From: Yoonia ponticola
GTDB taxonomy: Bacteria > Pseudomonadota > Alphaproteobacteria > Rhodobacterales > Rhodobacteraceae
Assembly: GCF_014199395.1 (NCBI RefSeq)
Contig: NZ_JACIJM010000003.1
Location: 310,001-374,000, forward strand
Direction: 5' to 3'
Length of the DNA: 64,000 nucleotides
The notes under the pieces were generated by a model. That model made no database searches, was not told the origin of the DNA, and worked only from the letters and a program-made list of their open reading frames with translations. A program made the translations under genes and the position numbers. Positions 1 through 8,757 of the stretch are shown here, piece after piece (positions within the stretch are counted from its first letter, which is position 1; each line of letters begins with the position of its first letter).

Positions 1-3000
1 CATATCCGCCTCGTATTCCGCGATCAAGGCGCGTTCCATCCGGCGTTCTGCAGTGCGCCCAAAGGGGTCAAACCATGTCCCGCGCAGGGCCTTGAACCGC
101 GCCAGAAGCGGGAACATCTTGCCCATTCCCGCACCAAATTCACGTTTCACCGGACGTCCGTTGGCACCTATTTTCGACAAGAACGGCGGGGCAAGATGAT
201 ACGTCAGTTTCAGATCGCCATCGAATTCGGCTGCTGCCTTTTCTTTGGTGTCCTGCAAGAGCCGCGCGACCTCGTATTCGTCCTTATAAGACAATAGCTT
301 ATGATAACCTTCAGCCACAGCGCCCTTGAGGTCAGGATCGGTGATACCGTCGAGCATTTTCAGGTAACGTTTTTTCAACCCTTTGCCCTGATAAGAGGTC
401 AGATGATCAGCACGATATGCAATTTTCTCGTCCAAAGTTTTAGGCTTTGCCGTCACATTTGGCGCCAAAACACGCGCCGCTTGGTCAGGGTGCAGGTACG
501 CCCAGCGACCCAGATCAAAAGCGCGCAAGTTCTGCTCGATCGCAGCCCCGTTCAGCGTCACCGCCTCGCGGATTGCAGCACCGGACAGAGGAATGCCGCC
601 CATTTGCCAGACCGCCCCGAAGATCATCATGTTGGAGAAAATGCTGTCGCCCATCAACGCCTTGGCCAGATCAGACGCATCAAACAACGCCAAACGGTCT
701 TGCAAACGCGCCTCAAGCGACAGTTTCAACTGGTCCGTTGGCAGCTTAAAGCCCGTGTCACGCGTGAAATCGCCGGTGATGATCTCGTGAGAGTTCACAA
801 CGCCCATCGCGCGGCCCTGCTTCATCAGGCCCAGCGTTTTCGCGCCAGCAGAAACCACCAAATCGCCGCCGATCAGCGTGTCCGCCTCGCCAACAGCAAC
901 ACGGATCGCGTTGATATCAGACGGTTTTTCGGCCAAACGACAGTGGATATGCACGGCACCGCCCTTTTGCGCGAGGCCTGCCATTTCCATCATGCCAGCG
1001 CCTTTGCCATCCAGATGAGCGGCCATCGCCATCACGGCACCGATGGTCACAACGCCAGTGCCGCCGACGCCTGTAATCACCACGTTATGTGTACCGTTTA
1101 TGGTCGGCAAAACCGGATCAGGCATGTCAGGCAAATCGATGCTGGTGGTTGCGGATTTACGGATTTTCGCACCTTCGACGGTGACAAACGACGGACAAAA
1201 GCCGTTGACGCAGGAAAAATCTTTGTTGCAGGACGATTGATCAATTGCGCGTTTGCGGCCCAATTCGGTTTCCGCAGGGACAATAGATACGCAGTTCGAT
1301 TGCACGCCGCAATCGCCGCAACCTTCGCAAACGTCGGTGTTAATGAACACGCGTTTGTCAGGATCAGGGAATTGCCCACGTTTGCGCCGCCGCCGTTTTT
1401 CCGCCGCACAGGTCTGGATGTAGACAATCGCAGACACGCCTTTGACCTTGCTTAACCGATCTTGGACAGCGGGTAATTCTGCGCGTTCGGAAATGGTAAG
1501 GCCTTTGGGATAAAGCGCAAAATCGATATCCTCTTTCTCGTCGTAAACGATTTCGAGGTTCTGCACACCCATCGCTACCAATTCGCGGCAAATCTGATCG
1601 GCGGTCAAATCACCGTCGTTCCCCTGCCCGCCGGTCATGGCAACCGCGTCGTTATACAGGATTTTATAGGTGATATTTGTGCCCGCAAGCAGCGCAAAGC
1701 GGATCGCTTGCACGCCAGAATGGTTGTAAGTGCCGTCGCCCAAATTTTGGAACACATGATCGCGTGTCGAAAACGGTGCTTCGCCTACCCAGTTCGCGCC
1801 CTCGCCGCCCATTTGCGTAAAGCCGACAGTGTCGCGGTCCATCCACTGCACCATATAATGGCAGCCAATACCTGCGTAGGCGCGTGATCCTTCGGGGACT
1901 TTGGTGGAAGAATTGTGCGGACAACCGGAACAGAAATACGGCAAACGCGCCGCGATTTCGGGCTGGTTGTCAGCTTTGCGGGCCTCAGAGATTTGCGCGA
2001 GACCAGCGGTCACAGCGGCGGACCCGCAGCCCTCTTCGATCAAGATGCCGCCGACTTTTTCGGCGATCCAGATCGGGTTTAAGTCTGCTTTTGTTGGGAA
2101 AATCTCTTCGCGGCGACCTTCGGAATGTTCATCCCCTTTGTGCCAACCGTAAACGCGCCGACCTTGGCGGTCGTCGAAAATCGCTTCTTTGACCTGCACT
2201 TCGATCAGCTTGCGCTTTTCTTCAACGACAACAATCAGATCAAGCCCTTCGGCGAAATCATGGAAGCTGGCCATATCCAGCGGCCAAACCTGACCGACCT
2301 TATATACAGTAATGCCAAGGCGTTCGGCTTCGGCTTCGTCCACGCCAAGCAGGTTCAGCGCGTGGACCAAATCAAGGTAGTTTTTGCCAGCCGCGACAAA
2401 GCCAATCTTGGCCCCCGCCTTGCCCAGTTTGCGCTGATCCATCCGGTTTGCGCGACTATATGCTTCGGCGGCGTAGCGTTTATGGTCGATCATCCGCGCT
2501 TCTTGCAGCTGCGGCGTGTCCACCAGACGGATGTTCAAACCACCCTCTGGCATGTCAAAGTTGTCCGGCTCGACCAGCTTCACGCGGTCGGGATCACCGT
2601 CCACAACCGACGTGACCTCAATCGTGTCTTTCATCGTTTTCAGGCCGACCCAAACACCGGCAAAGCGGCTGAGCCCCCACGCATACACGCCGTAATCGAG
2701 AATTTCTTGCACACCGGCAGGGCTCACGATGGGCATATAGGCGTCGAGCATCGCCCAATCGCTTTGGTGTAATGTTGTCGAACTTTCGCCCGTGTGGTCA
2801 TCGCCCATTGCCATGATGACACCACCATGTGGCGATGATCCGGCCATGTTCGCGTGCCGCATCACGTCGCCGGAACGGTCCACACCGGGGCCTTTACCGT
2901 ACCAAAGCCCGAACACACCGTCGAATTTACCTTCGCCGCGCAGTTCGGCCTGTTGCGATCCCCACAGGGCGGTCGCGGCCAAATCTTCGTTCAAACCAAG

Positions 3001-3237
3001 CTGAAATGTCACATCCGCAGGGGCCAAGACATTGCGCGCACGGGTCATCTGCATATCGACCGCGCCAAGCGGCGATCCGCGATAACCCGTCACATATCCG
3101 GCGGTGTTCAACCCAGCCTGCGTGTCGCGCGCTTTTTGCATAAGCATCAAGCGGACAAGGGCTTGGGTCCCGTTCAACAGAACTTGACGTTTTGTTAAGT
3201 CATATCTGTCATTGAGCGTAATACGGTCCTGCGTCAT
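1..3237 (-). CDS. Indolepyruvate ferredoxin oxidoreductase, fused alpha-gamma type (3' end beyond window)
   Basis: This open frame runs without a stop for 1079 codons from an ATG at 3237 to the window edge, so the C-terminus is missing. The family oxidatively decarboxylates indolepyruvate and other aryl-pyruvates from amino-acid transamination to aryl-acyl-CoA, using TPP, CoA and ferredoxin. The N-terminal half has the TPP-enzyme features (GYRGSPLG near residue 49, GIGCHYM in the middle). A ferredoxin-like cysteine cluster CEGCGDCGVQSNC starts near residue 637, followed by the gamma-type domain with GVGGTGVVT. Fused enzymes of this family are about 1130-1170 residues, so roughly 50-90 residues lie outside. 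The start is supported by a strong GGGAGGTGGGAG ribosome site. It is divergent from a LysR-type regulator gene with a 155-bp shared control region. Confidence 0.93.
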   Translation of the reverse strand, partial: MTQDRITLNDRYDLTKRQVLLNGTQALVRLMLMQKARDTQAGLNTAGYVTGYRGSPLGAVDMQMTRARNVLAPADVTFQLGLNEDLAATALWGSQQAELRGEGKFDGVFGLWYGKGPGVDRSGDVMRHANMAGSSPHGGVIMAMGDDHTGESSTTLHQSDWAMLDAYMPIVSPAGVQEILDYGVYAWGLSRFAGVWVGLKTMKDTIEVTSVVDGDPDRVKLVEPDNFDMPEGGLNIRLVDTPQLQEARMIDHKRYAAEAYSRANRMDQRKLGKAGAKIGFVAAGKNYLDLVHALNLLGVDEAEAERLGITVYKVGQVWPLDMASFHDFAEGLDLIVVVEEKRKLIEVQVKEAIFDDRQGRRVYGWHKGDEHSEGRREEIFPTKADLNPIWIAEKVGGILIEEGCGSAAVTAGLAQISEARKADNQPEIAARLPYFCSGCPHNSSTKVPEGSRAYAGIGCHYMVQWMDRDTVGFTQMGGEGANWVGEAPFSTRDHVFQNLGDGTYNHSGVQAIRFALLAGTNITYKILYNDAVAMTGGQGNDGDLTADQICRELVAMGVQNLEIVYDEKEDIDFALYPKGLTISERAELPAVQDRLSKVKGVSAIVYIQTCAAEKRRRRKRGQFPDPDKRVFINTDVCEGCGDCGVQSNCVSIVPAETELGRKRAIDQSSCNKDFSCVNGFCPSFVTVEGAKIRKSATTSIDLPDMPDPVLPTINGTHNVVITGVGGTGVVTIGAVMAMAAHLDGKGAGMMEMAGLAQKGGAVHIHCRLAEKPSDINAIRVAVGEADTLIGGDLVVSAGAKTLGLMKQGRAMGVVNSHEIITGDFTRDTGFKLPTDQLKLSLEARLQDRLALFDASDLAKALMGDSIFSNMMIFGAVWQMGGIPLSGAAIREAVTLNGAAIEQNLRAFDLGRWAYLHPDQAARVLAPNVTAKPKTLDEKIAYRADHLTSYQGKGLKKRYLKMLDGITDPDLKGAVAEGYHKLLSYKDEYEVARLLQDTKEKAAAEFDGDLKLTYHLAPPFLSKIGANGRPVKREFGAGMGKMFPLLARFKALRGTWFDPFGRTAERRMERALIAEYEADM

Positions 3238-3271
3238 CTCCCACCTCCCCGATTGGATAACACCCCCACAA

Positions 3272-3292
3272 TAGGTCATACTTTCTGACCTA
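3272..3292. promoter_or_regulatory. Inverted repeat in the ior/lysR control region
   Basis: TAGGTCA and TGACCTA form a perfect 7-bp inverted repeat separated by 7 bases, 35 to 55 bp upstream of the indolepyruvate oxidoreductase start. It is a plausible operator for the divergent LysR-type regulator or another dimeric regulator. No regulator is assigned. Confidence 0.45.
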
Positions 3293-3337
3293 CAAAGCGA
3301 AAACTTCCCCTTTAAGTACAATTGCGCCTTAATGAGG

Positions 3338-3351
3338 TGTTAGCGTAAACA
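3338..3351. promoter_or_regulatory. TGTTAGCG-type palindrome, LacI-family-like box
   Basis: The 14-mer TGTTAGCGTAAACA differs at two positions from the ideal palindrome TGTTAGCGCTAACA. Closely related boxes precede both gap genes in this window. It lies 42 bp before the lysR start. Confidence 0.35.
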
Positions 3352-3392
3352 AAGTTCAATTAAGAACAAACAAACAGCCGCAGGGACACGTT

Positions 3393-4301
3393 ATGGACTG
3401 GGACAAGCTAAGAATATTTCATGCCGTGGCCGATGCGGGGTCGCTGACCCATGCGGGTGAGACACTACATCTATCCCAATCCGCAGTGTCGCGGCAGGTT
3501 CGTGCGCTCGAAGAAAGCCTGAACACCACGCTATTTCACCGCCATGCGCGTGGACTGATTCTAACCGAGCAAGGTGAGTTGCTGTTCGACGCGACTAAAT
3601 CGATGAACAAACGGCTCGAGGCCGCATCGGCGCGGATTCGCGATTCTGAAGAAGAAGTGTTCGGCGACCTGCGCGTCACGACCACAACTGGATTCGGGAC
3701 ATTATGGTTGGCACCGCGCCTGCCAAAACTCTACGAACAATACCCCGACTTGAAAATCGATCTCATGTTAGAAGAACGCCTGCTCGACTTACCGATGCGC
3801 GAAGCCGACGTCGCGATCCGTATGAAAGAACCATCCCAAGCTGATCTTATCCGCAAACGGCTGATGTCCGTGCGGATGCGGCTATATGCGTCGCAAACCT
3901 ATCTTGAGAAAAATGGTGGCATCCGCGATATCGAAGAGATCAGCAATCATCGCTTGATTTGTCAGTCACCGTCGTCTGTTCAGGTCAGCGCAAGCTCAAC
4001 GCTTGTTCAGCACCTGATGACCTATGATGTACCCAGCCTGTTTACCGTGAATAACTACTTTGGCGTGCTGCAAGGTGTGTTGAACAACCTCGGAATCGGC
4101 GTGTTGCCTGATTACGTGACCGAAGATTTCCCCGATCTGGTCCGTGTATTGCCCGAAATCGAGTCGGGTGAGGTCCCCGTTTTCCTCGCCTACCCCGAAG
4201 AATTGCGCCAATCCAAGCGGATCAGCGCGTTTCGCGACTTTGTTCAGGACGAAATTATCTCGCATCGGCGCAAGATCAGAGAAGCGGCAGCACTGGAATA
4301 G
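3393..4301 (+). CDS. LysR-family transcriptional regulator
   Basis: This 302-residue protein has the typical LysR layout. The N-terminal winged helix-turn-helix spans residues 2-60, with the signature run LTHAGETLHLSQSAVSRQV. A type 2 periplasmic-binding-like effector domain covers about residues 90-290. It is transcribed divergently from the indolepyruvate ferredoxin oxidoreductase gene, so control of that gene is the natural guess. The effector cannot be told from sequence. Length is normal for the family. A short GTTC-N6-GAAC dyad (3354-3367) lies between the shared control region and the start and may be an autoregulatory site. Confidence 0.9.
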   Translation: MDWDKLRIFHAVADAGSLTHAGETLHLSQSAVSRQVRALEESLNTTLFHRHARGLILTEQGELLFDATKSMNKRLEAASARIRDSEEEVFGDLRVTTTTGFGTLWLAPRLPKLYEQYPDLKIDLMLEERLLDLPMREADVAIRMKEPSQADLIRKRLMSVRMRLYASQTYLEKNGGIRDIEEISNHRLICQSPSSVQVSASSTLVQHLMTYDVPSLFTVNNYFGVLQGVLNNLGIGVLPDYVTEDFPDLVRVLPEIESGEVPVFLAYPEELRQSKRISAFRDFVQDEIISHRRKIREAAALE

Positions 4302-4442
4302 CCGTCTTTTATAACCGCCTAAAATCCGCAAAAACGATTGAATTGCAGGTCCTTACGTCAGTATTTAGGCAGTTAGATAACGGCAGTTATGCAACACACG
4401 CATATCGGTCATGCGAAATACTGTGCATTATTTTCTTGATCG

Positions 4443-4552
4443 GTGGGGACCCCACTCCTATCTCAAGCCTCGAAGGTGATGATGCTTTAACGCTTGTCTC
4501 CTTCACCTCCCTGTTGGACTTGCCGGGCCTTAGTGCCCGGCAGTTTTTTTTT
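4443..4552 (+). ncRNA. Candidate small RNA upstream of purL
   Basis: The 396-bp gap between lysR and purL has no convincing gene but carries RNA-like structure. From 5' to 3' these are a perfect GTGGGG-A-CCCCAC dyad (4443-4455), a GGTGA...TCACC hairpin in the middle, the pyrimidine-rich stretch CTTCACCTCCCTG that could pair with a Shine-Dalgarno sequence, and a strong intrinsic terminator at 4521-4552. An AT-rich TATTTT lies just upstream and could be a -10 box. No riboswitch or known Rfam family was recognised. The 5' end is a guess. The alternative is an unusual lysR 3' untranslated region. Confidence 0.45.
4521..4552 (+). terminator. Strong intrinsic terminator
   Basis: TGCCGGGC and GCCCGGCA form an 8-bp perfect stem around a 6-base loop, followed by G and nine T residues. 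It ends the candidate small RNA (or lysR) transcript about 145 bp before purL. Confidence 0.9.
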
Positions 4553-4697
4553 GGACCACGGGGATCGCTGATTTTTCATCATAAAAACCGCAGTCCCTCA
4601 GGGTTTTTAGCCAAAAACGCAGCCCTTTCCCGTACACGCACTTCCCCCGCTTGCAAACGCAGTCTAAAAGGCCCGCGAATGCTCAGGGGATTGCCAC

Positions 4698-6857
4698 ATG
4701 ACCGAACCAGCCATCACGTCCGAATTGATCGCCGCACACGGGCTGTCGCCTGACGAATACAAGCGTATTCTCGACATCATCGGCCGCGAGCCGAGCTTCA
4801 CAGAGTTGGGCATTTTTTCCGCGATGTGGAACGAGCATTGCTCATATAAGTCGTCCAAGAAATGGTTGCGCACCCTCCCTACCGAGGGTCCACAAGTCAT
4901 CTGCGGTCCTGGCGAGAACGCGGGCATCGTGGATATCGGCGACGGTCAATGTGTGGTCTTCAAGATGGAAAGCCACAACCACCCGTCCTACATCGAACCC
5001 TACCAAGGGGCGGCAACTGGCGTTGGCGGCATTCTGCGCGACGTCTTTACCATGGGCGCACGGCCCATCGCCGCTATGAATTCGCTGTCCTTCGGGATGC
5101 CAGATCACCCGAAAACCAAACAATTAGTGAACGGCGTTGTTGCGGGCGTTGGCGGTTATGGCAACTGTTTTGGCGTGCCAATGGTCGGCGGCGAAGTCCG
5201 GTTTGACCCGTCTTATAACGGCAACTGCCTTGTGAACGCATTTGCCGCAGGCCTCGCAGACACCGACAAGATTTTTTATTCCGCGGCGTCTGGCATCGGC
5301 ATGCCCGTCGTCTACCTTGGCGCAAAAACAGGCCGTGACGGTGTTGGCGGTGCGACGATGGCCTCTGCCGAATTCGATGACACGATCGAGGACAAACGCC
5401 CGACGGTCCAAGTCGGCGATCCGTTCACGGAAAAACGCCTGATGGAAGCCACTCTGGAACTCATGGCGACCGGCGCTGTGATCTCGATCCAAGACATGGG
5501 CGCCGCTGGCCTGACCTGTTCCGCCGTTGAGATGGGCGACAAAGGCGGCTTGGGCGTCAAGCTGAACCTCGAAGACGTACCACAACGCGAAGACAACATG
5601 ACAGCCTACGAGATGATGCTGTCGGAATCCCAAGAACGCATGTTGATGGTCTTGAAACCGGAACTTGAGGCTGAAGCCCGCGCCGTGTTCATCAAATGGG
5701 ATCTCGATTTCGCCATCGTCGGTGAAACCATCGCCGAAGACCGGTTCCTGATCCTGCACAACGGCGAAGTCAAAGCCGACTTGCCGCTCGCGACCTTGTC
5801 CGGCTCTGCGCCCGAATACGACCGTCCGTGGGTGGAAACACCAGCGGCGACGCCATTCACCGAAGCGTTGGACATCGATCCAATCGACGGCCTGAAGGCG
5901 CTGATCTCTAGTCCAAACTATGCGGGTAAACAGTGGGTGTACGAACAATATGACCAGCAAGTCATGGGCGACACATCCCGCACACCGGGTGCCGGGTCCG
6001 GCATCGTGCGCGTGCACGGGACACCAAAATCCATCGCCTTCACCTCTGACGTGACTCCTCGCTACGTCAAAGCGAACCCCGTTGAAGGCGGTAAACAAGC
6101 CGTCGCCGAAGCCTACCGCAACCTCACAGCCGTGGGTGCTACACCATTGGCAACAACCGACAACATGAACTTTGGCAATCCAGAGAAGCCTGAAATCATG
6201 GGCCAGTTTGTGGGTGCGATCAAAGGCATTGGCGAAGCGTGCATCGCACTGGACATGCCCATCGTGTCCGGCAACGTGTCGCTCTATAATGAAACCGACG
6301 GCACAGGCATTCTGCCCACACCGACCATTGGGGCCGTTGGCCTGATCGCCACGCCAGACCGCGCGATCACGGGTATTCTGCAGGACGGCGACGTGCTGTT
6401 GCTGGTCGGATCAACTTCCGGACACCTCGGTCAATCCGCCCTGCTCGCCGAAGCTTTCGGGCGCGTTGAAGGCGACGCCCCAACAGTAGACCTCAAGGAC
6501 GAAAAAGCACACGGCGACTTCATCCGCGCCAACCACGCCGACATCCCCTGCTGCACCGATATCGCAGATGGCGGGCTGGCGCTTGCCGCGTTTGAACTGG
6601 CTGAAGCCGCAGGCGTGGGGATCAACGTGACCTTGGGCGACACCGCAACATTGTTCGGCGAGGACCAAGCCCGCTACCTGATCGCCTGCACCCCCGCGCA
6701 AGCAAAGTCGCTCGCGGCTGCCGCCAAGTCCGCCGACATTGCACTGACGCAAATCGGCACGGCATCCGGCACATCAGTCACATTCGGGACATCAACGGCC
6801 CCGCTGGACGCGCTGCAACAGATCTTCCGCAGTGCCTTCGCCAATGCTGTGGCGTAA
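4698..6857 (+). CDS. purL: Phosphoribosylformylglycinamidine synthase subunit PurL
   Basis: This is the 719-residue small-type PurL, which with PurS and PurQ converts FGAR, ATP and glutamine to FGAM in purine synthesis. Residues 44-50 (WNEHCSY) are the conserved N-terminal motif. The frame carries two AIRS-like halves with the glycine-rich nucleotide-binding segments expected ([30 protein letters not shown]). Length matches alphaproteobacterial PurL (about 720). purS and purQ are not in the window. The ATG at 4698 sits after AGGGGATTGCCAC. A long open frame on the opposite strand (6098 to 5124) is a shadow. Confidence 0.97.
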   Translation: MTEPAITSELIAAHGLSPDEYKRILDIIGREPSFTELGIFSAMWNEHCSYKSSKKWLRTLPTEGPQVICGPGENAGIVDIGDGQCVVFKMESHNHPSYIEPYQGAATGVGGILRDVFTMGARPIAAMNSLSFGMPDHPKTKQLVNGVVAGVGGYGNCFGVPMVGGEVRFDPSYNGNCLVNAFAAGLADTDKIFYSAASGIGMPVVYLGAKTGRDGVGGATMASAEFDDTIEDKRPTVQVGDPFTEKRLMEATLELMATGAVISIQDMGAAGLTCSAVEMGDKGGLGVKLNLEDVPQREDNMTAYEMMLSESQERMLMVLKPELEAEARAVFIKWDLDFAIVGETIAEDRFLILHNGEVKADLPLATLSGSAPEYDRPWVETPAATPFTEALDIDPIDGLKALISSPNYAGKQWVYEQYDQQVMGDTSRTPGAGSGIVRVHGTPKSIAFTSDVTPRYVKANPVEGGKQAVAEAYRNLTAVGATPLATTDNMNFGNPEKPEIMGQFVGAIKGIGEACIALDMPIVSGNVSLYNETDGTGILPTPTIGAVGLIATPDRAITGILQDGDVLLLVGSTSGHLGQSALLAEAFGRVEGDAPTVDLKDEKAHGDFIRANHADIPCCTDIADGGLALAAFELAEAAGVGINVTLGDTATLFGEDQARYLIACTPAQAKSLAAAAKSADIALTQIGTASGTSVTFGTSTAPLDALQQIFRSAFANAVA

Positions 6858-6962
6858 CACCCGCTTCTTTGACTTCTTCTAAATCCCCCGCCGGGAGGCA
6901 CCCCCCTTGCCGACCGGCGGCACACTACCTAGTTTAAATGCAACACGCAAAAAGGACGCGCC

Positions 6963-7196
6963 ATGATCACCGCTCACGACATTGAAACCCTGATCCGCGA
7001 TGCCTTTCCGCAGGCGAAAGTCACCGTGCAAGGTGACGACGGCGCGCATTTCGCGGCCGAAGTTATCGACGAAAGCTTTCGAGGCAAAAACCGCGTGCAG
7101 CAACAACGGGCGGTCTATGCGGCGCTGAAGGGCAAAATGGACGGCAGCAATGGCGAACTTCACGCCCTTGCGCTGACCACCAAAGCCCCCGATTGA
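6963..7196 (+). CDS. BolA-family protein
   Basis: This 77-residue protein has the compact BolA fold signature: an N-terminal helix with the acidic IETLIRDAFP run, then HFAAEVIDESFRGKNRVQQQRAVY containing the family motif in pieces, and a C-terminal helix ending LHALALTTK. BolA proteins partner with monothiol CGFS glutaredoxins through a shared [2Fe-2S] cluster in iron sensing and cluster transfer. The next gene is exactly such a glutaredoxin, 68 bp downstream on the same strand, so the two probably form a functional pair. The ribosome site is AAAAAGGACGCGCC. The gap to the glutaredoxin holds two palindromes. Confidence 0.92.
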   Translation: MITAHDIETLIRDAFPQAKVTVQGDDGAHFAAEVIDESFRGKNRVQQQRAVYAALKGKMDGSNGELHALALTTKAPD

Positions 7197-7200
7197 TCCC

Positions 7201-7240
7201 AAATTTTCCAGAAAATTTGTCCGAATTTTCGCGAAAATTC
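7201..7240. repeat. Paired AT-rich palindromes between bolA and grxD
   Basis: Two short palindromes lie 4 bases after the bolA stop. AAATTTTC-CA-GAAAATTT spans 7201-7218, and the perfect palindrome GAATTTTCGCGAAAATTC spans 7223-7240, with TGTC between. The same two-palindrome arrangement recurs after bcp (36420-36461), and a single copy follows grxD (7634-7653). As RNA each would fold into a short hairpin. Confidence 0.8.
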
Positions 7241-7264
7241 GAGGCCACAACGAAGGACACCACT

Positions 7265-7624
7265 ATGACTATCGCAGACCAAATCAAAGAAACCGTGACC
7301 AGCAACGACGTTGTACTGTTCATGAAGGGTACAAAATCCATGCCGCAATGCGGGTTCTCTTCGCGCGTCGCTGGTGTTTTGAACTTCATGGGCGTTGAAT
7401 TTGCCGATGTGAACGTATTGGCCGACGACGACATGCGCCAAGGCATCAAAGATTATTCCGACTGGCCAACCGTGCCGCAGCTTTACGTCAAAGGCGAATT
7501 TGTCGGTGGCTGTGACATCATCACCGAAATGACGTTGTCTGGCGAATTGGACACGCTGTTTTCAGAAAACGCAGTGACCTTCGACAAAGACGCAGCCGAC
7601 AAAATCCGCGAAGCGAACGGCTAA
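7265..7624 (+). CDS. grxD: Monothiol glutaredoxin, Grx4/GrxD type
   Basis: This 119-residue protein carries the CGFS active site (residues 29-32) after KGTKSMPQ, followed by the TVPQLYVKGEFVGGCDI glutathione and cis-proline region. CGFS glutaredoxins bind a bridging [2Fe-2S] cluster with glutathione and deliver it to targets or to BolA. The upstream neighbour is a bolA gene. The ATG at 7265 is chosen over an in-frame start at 7193 because it has the ribosome site GAAGGACACCACT and matches the family N-terminus. The longer version would translate the palindromes and overlap bolA. Confidence 0.95.
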   Translation: MTIADQIKETVTSNDVVLFMKGTKSMPQCGFSSRVAGVLNFMGVEFADVNVLADDDMRQGIKDYSDWPTVPQLYVKGEFVGGCDIITEMTLSGELDTLFSENAVTFDKDAADKIREANG

Positions 7625-7633
7625 GCGCTGCCG

Positions 7634-7653
7634 CGATTTTTCGAGAAAAATCG
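7634..7653. repeat. Palindrome after grxD
   Basis: CGATTTTTC-GA-GAAAAATCG has perfect 9-bp arms and lies 9 bases after the grxD stop, in the short gap to the convergent zapA. It belongs to the same sequence class as the pairs at 7201-7240 and 36420-36461. It may help end grxD transcripts, but there is no T-run. Confidence 0.75.
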
Positions 7654-7700
7654 ATGCGTCATACAAATGTCGTACCCGCAGAACGTGGGTACGACTCTAA

Positions 7701-8081
7701 CTATCCAACCCGGCGTTCGACCTCTGCCGCCAGTGCTTCTGCCCGTGCTGCGATCTGCGCCATTGCATCGCTCACACCCGCTGGAATGACAGGCACTTCG
7801 ACCTGCGCAGGGTTGCTTTCCAACGTATCAATCCGTGCTTGCAGTTGCGCCATGCGGGTTTCCGCTTCTTTGACCTTTTCCTCAAGGCCAGCCGTTTTGT
7901 CCGCCAGCATCAGGCCCGACATCAGCAGCATCCGCGCTTCTGGCATCCGCCCGATTTGCGCGGACATATGTGATGCCTCTTCGTTCAGCATAGCAGCCGC
8001 AGAGTGTAGGAAATGCTCTTCGCCTTCCTGACAAGCCACTTCAAACGTCCGGCCACCGATGGCAATCTCGACATGGGGCAT
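7701..8081 (-). CDS. zapA: Cell division protein ZapA
   Basis: This 126-residue protein has the ZapA N-terminal beta domain (VEIAIGGRTFEVAC, residues 4-17) followed by a long helical region (about 45-110) that forms the coiled coil. ZapA binds and bundles FtsZ at the division ring in the cytoplasm. The ribosome site AAGGAGG lies inside the last codons of the upstream coiled-coil gene, with one base (plus stop overlap) between that gene's stop and this ATG, so the two are translationally coupled. In many bacteria a 6S RNA gene follows zapA. Here only 76 bp separate it from the convergent grxD, so none fits. Confidence 0.9.
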   Translation of the reverse strand: MPHVEIAIGGRTFEVACQEGEEHFLHSAAAMLNEEASHMSAQIGRMPEARMLLMSGLMLADKTAGLEEKVKEAETRMAQLQARIDTLESNPAQVEVPVIPAGVSDAMAQIAARAEALAAEVERRVG

Positions 8082-8082
8082 A

Positions 8083-8559
8083 TCAGGCCTCCTTGATCAG
8101 GGGTTTGAGTTCTTTCAGGATCGCGTCAACTTCGGCTGATTCAGACGCCCGCTGCGCTGACAGTGCCTCAACTTCGGCCATCATCGCGCGGTTGATCAGT
8201 TCCGGTTCGGCCACACCTTCGGACGCCGCCGTCCGCAATTGCGCGTTCACCTCGCGCAAGTCCGCGCTGGACGCCCGCAACCGCTGTAATTCTGTATCAA
8301 GTGCTGCCATCTGGTCGCGTTGGGCGATAACCCGCGCTTCGAGTTCAGTAATTTTGGTATCTTGCCGCTCTTTGAGCGCTTTGACACGTTCCTCAAGCTG
8401 CGCATTGGCGAACCGTTCTTCGTCCAATTGCGTGGCGAGCCCCGCCGCATCAACGCCAGTCTCCAAATCCGCCGCCTGCTCGGCCATCGTTCCGAGACCA
8501 CGTTCAATCCGGTCCATAGCGACCGAAATCCGCTGCTCTAACTGCGTGACGTCTGTCAT
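8083..8559 (-). CDS. Coiled-coil protein of unknown function upstream of zapA
   Basis: The 158-residue product is almost entirely predicted helix with heptad-like Leu/Ala spacing (residues 5-150) and no signal peptide or membrane segment. It is strongly acidic and lacks Cys and Trp. It is not assigned to a characterised family; small coiled-coil genes directly before zapA are common in Rhodobacterales. Coupling to zapA (stop and start one base apart) suggests a cell-division or FtsZ-ring role, but that is inference. The ATG at 8559 is preferred over an in-frame start at 8676 because it follows GAGAGGACG and the upstream part reads like untranslated sequence. Confidence 0.75.
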   Translation of the reverse strand: MTDVTQLEQRISVAMDRIERGLGTMAEQAADLETGVDAAGLATQLDEERFANAQLEERVKALKERQDTKITELEARVIAQRDQMAALDTELQRLRASSADLREVNAQLRTAASEGVAEPELINRAMMAEVEALSAQRASESAEVDAILKELKPLIKEA

Positions 8560-8757
8560 GCGTCGTCCTCTCGTAGCATCAAAACCGCGAATCGCGGAAC
8601 ATGTCACAAACTCTATGCCAACCGCAGCCCCCCCGCAAATGCCGCAGTTGAGCGGTAGTGTAACTATGCCAACCACTTATGATGCGTGCTTGATCTTAAC
8701 CGCGTCGGTGATATGACACCCCCTAACGCCAAAACTTAGCCCGATAGGACCGTTGCC

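Noticed and set aside
301..1455. Long plus-strand open frame opposite the indolepyruvate oxidoreductase gene
   Set aside because: The opposite strand reads an uninterrupted, clearly recognisable enzyme through the whole region; the plus frame is a His/Arg/Gln-rich shadow with no motif and no ribosome site.
4343..4753. 136-codon open frame before purL
   Set aside because: It runs through a strong terminator with nine T residues and into purL in another frame; the composition is not protein-like and no start signal is seen.
5124..6098. 324-codon minus-strand frame inside purL
   Set aside because: Shadow of purL: His, Arg and Val rich, no homology recognised, and purL is complete on the other strand.
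7625..7700. Possible 6S RNA gene next to zapA, as in many bacteria
   Set aside because: Only 76 bp lie between zapA and grxD, too short for a 150-190 nt 6S RNA, and the only structure is one 20-bp palindrome.
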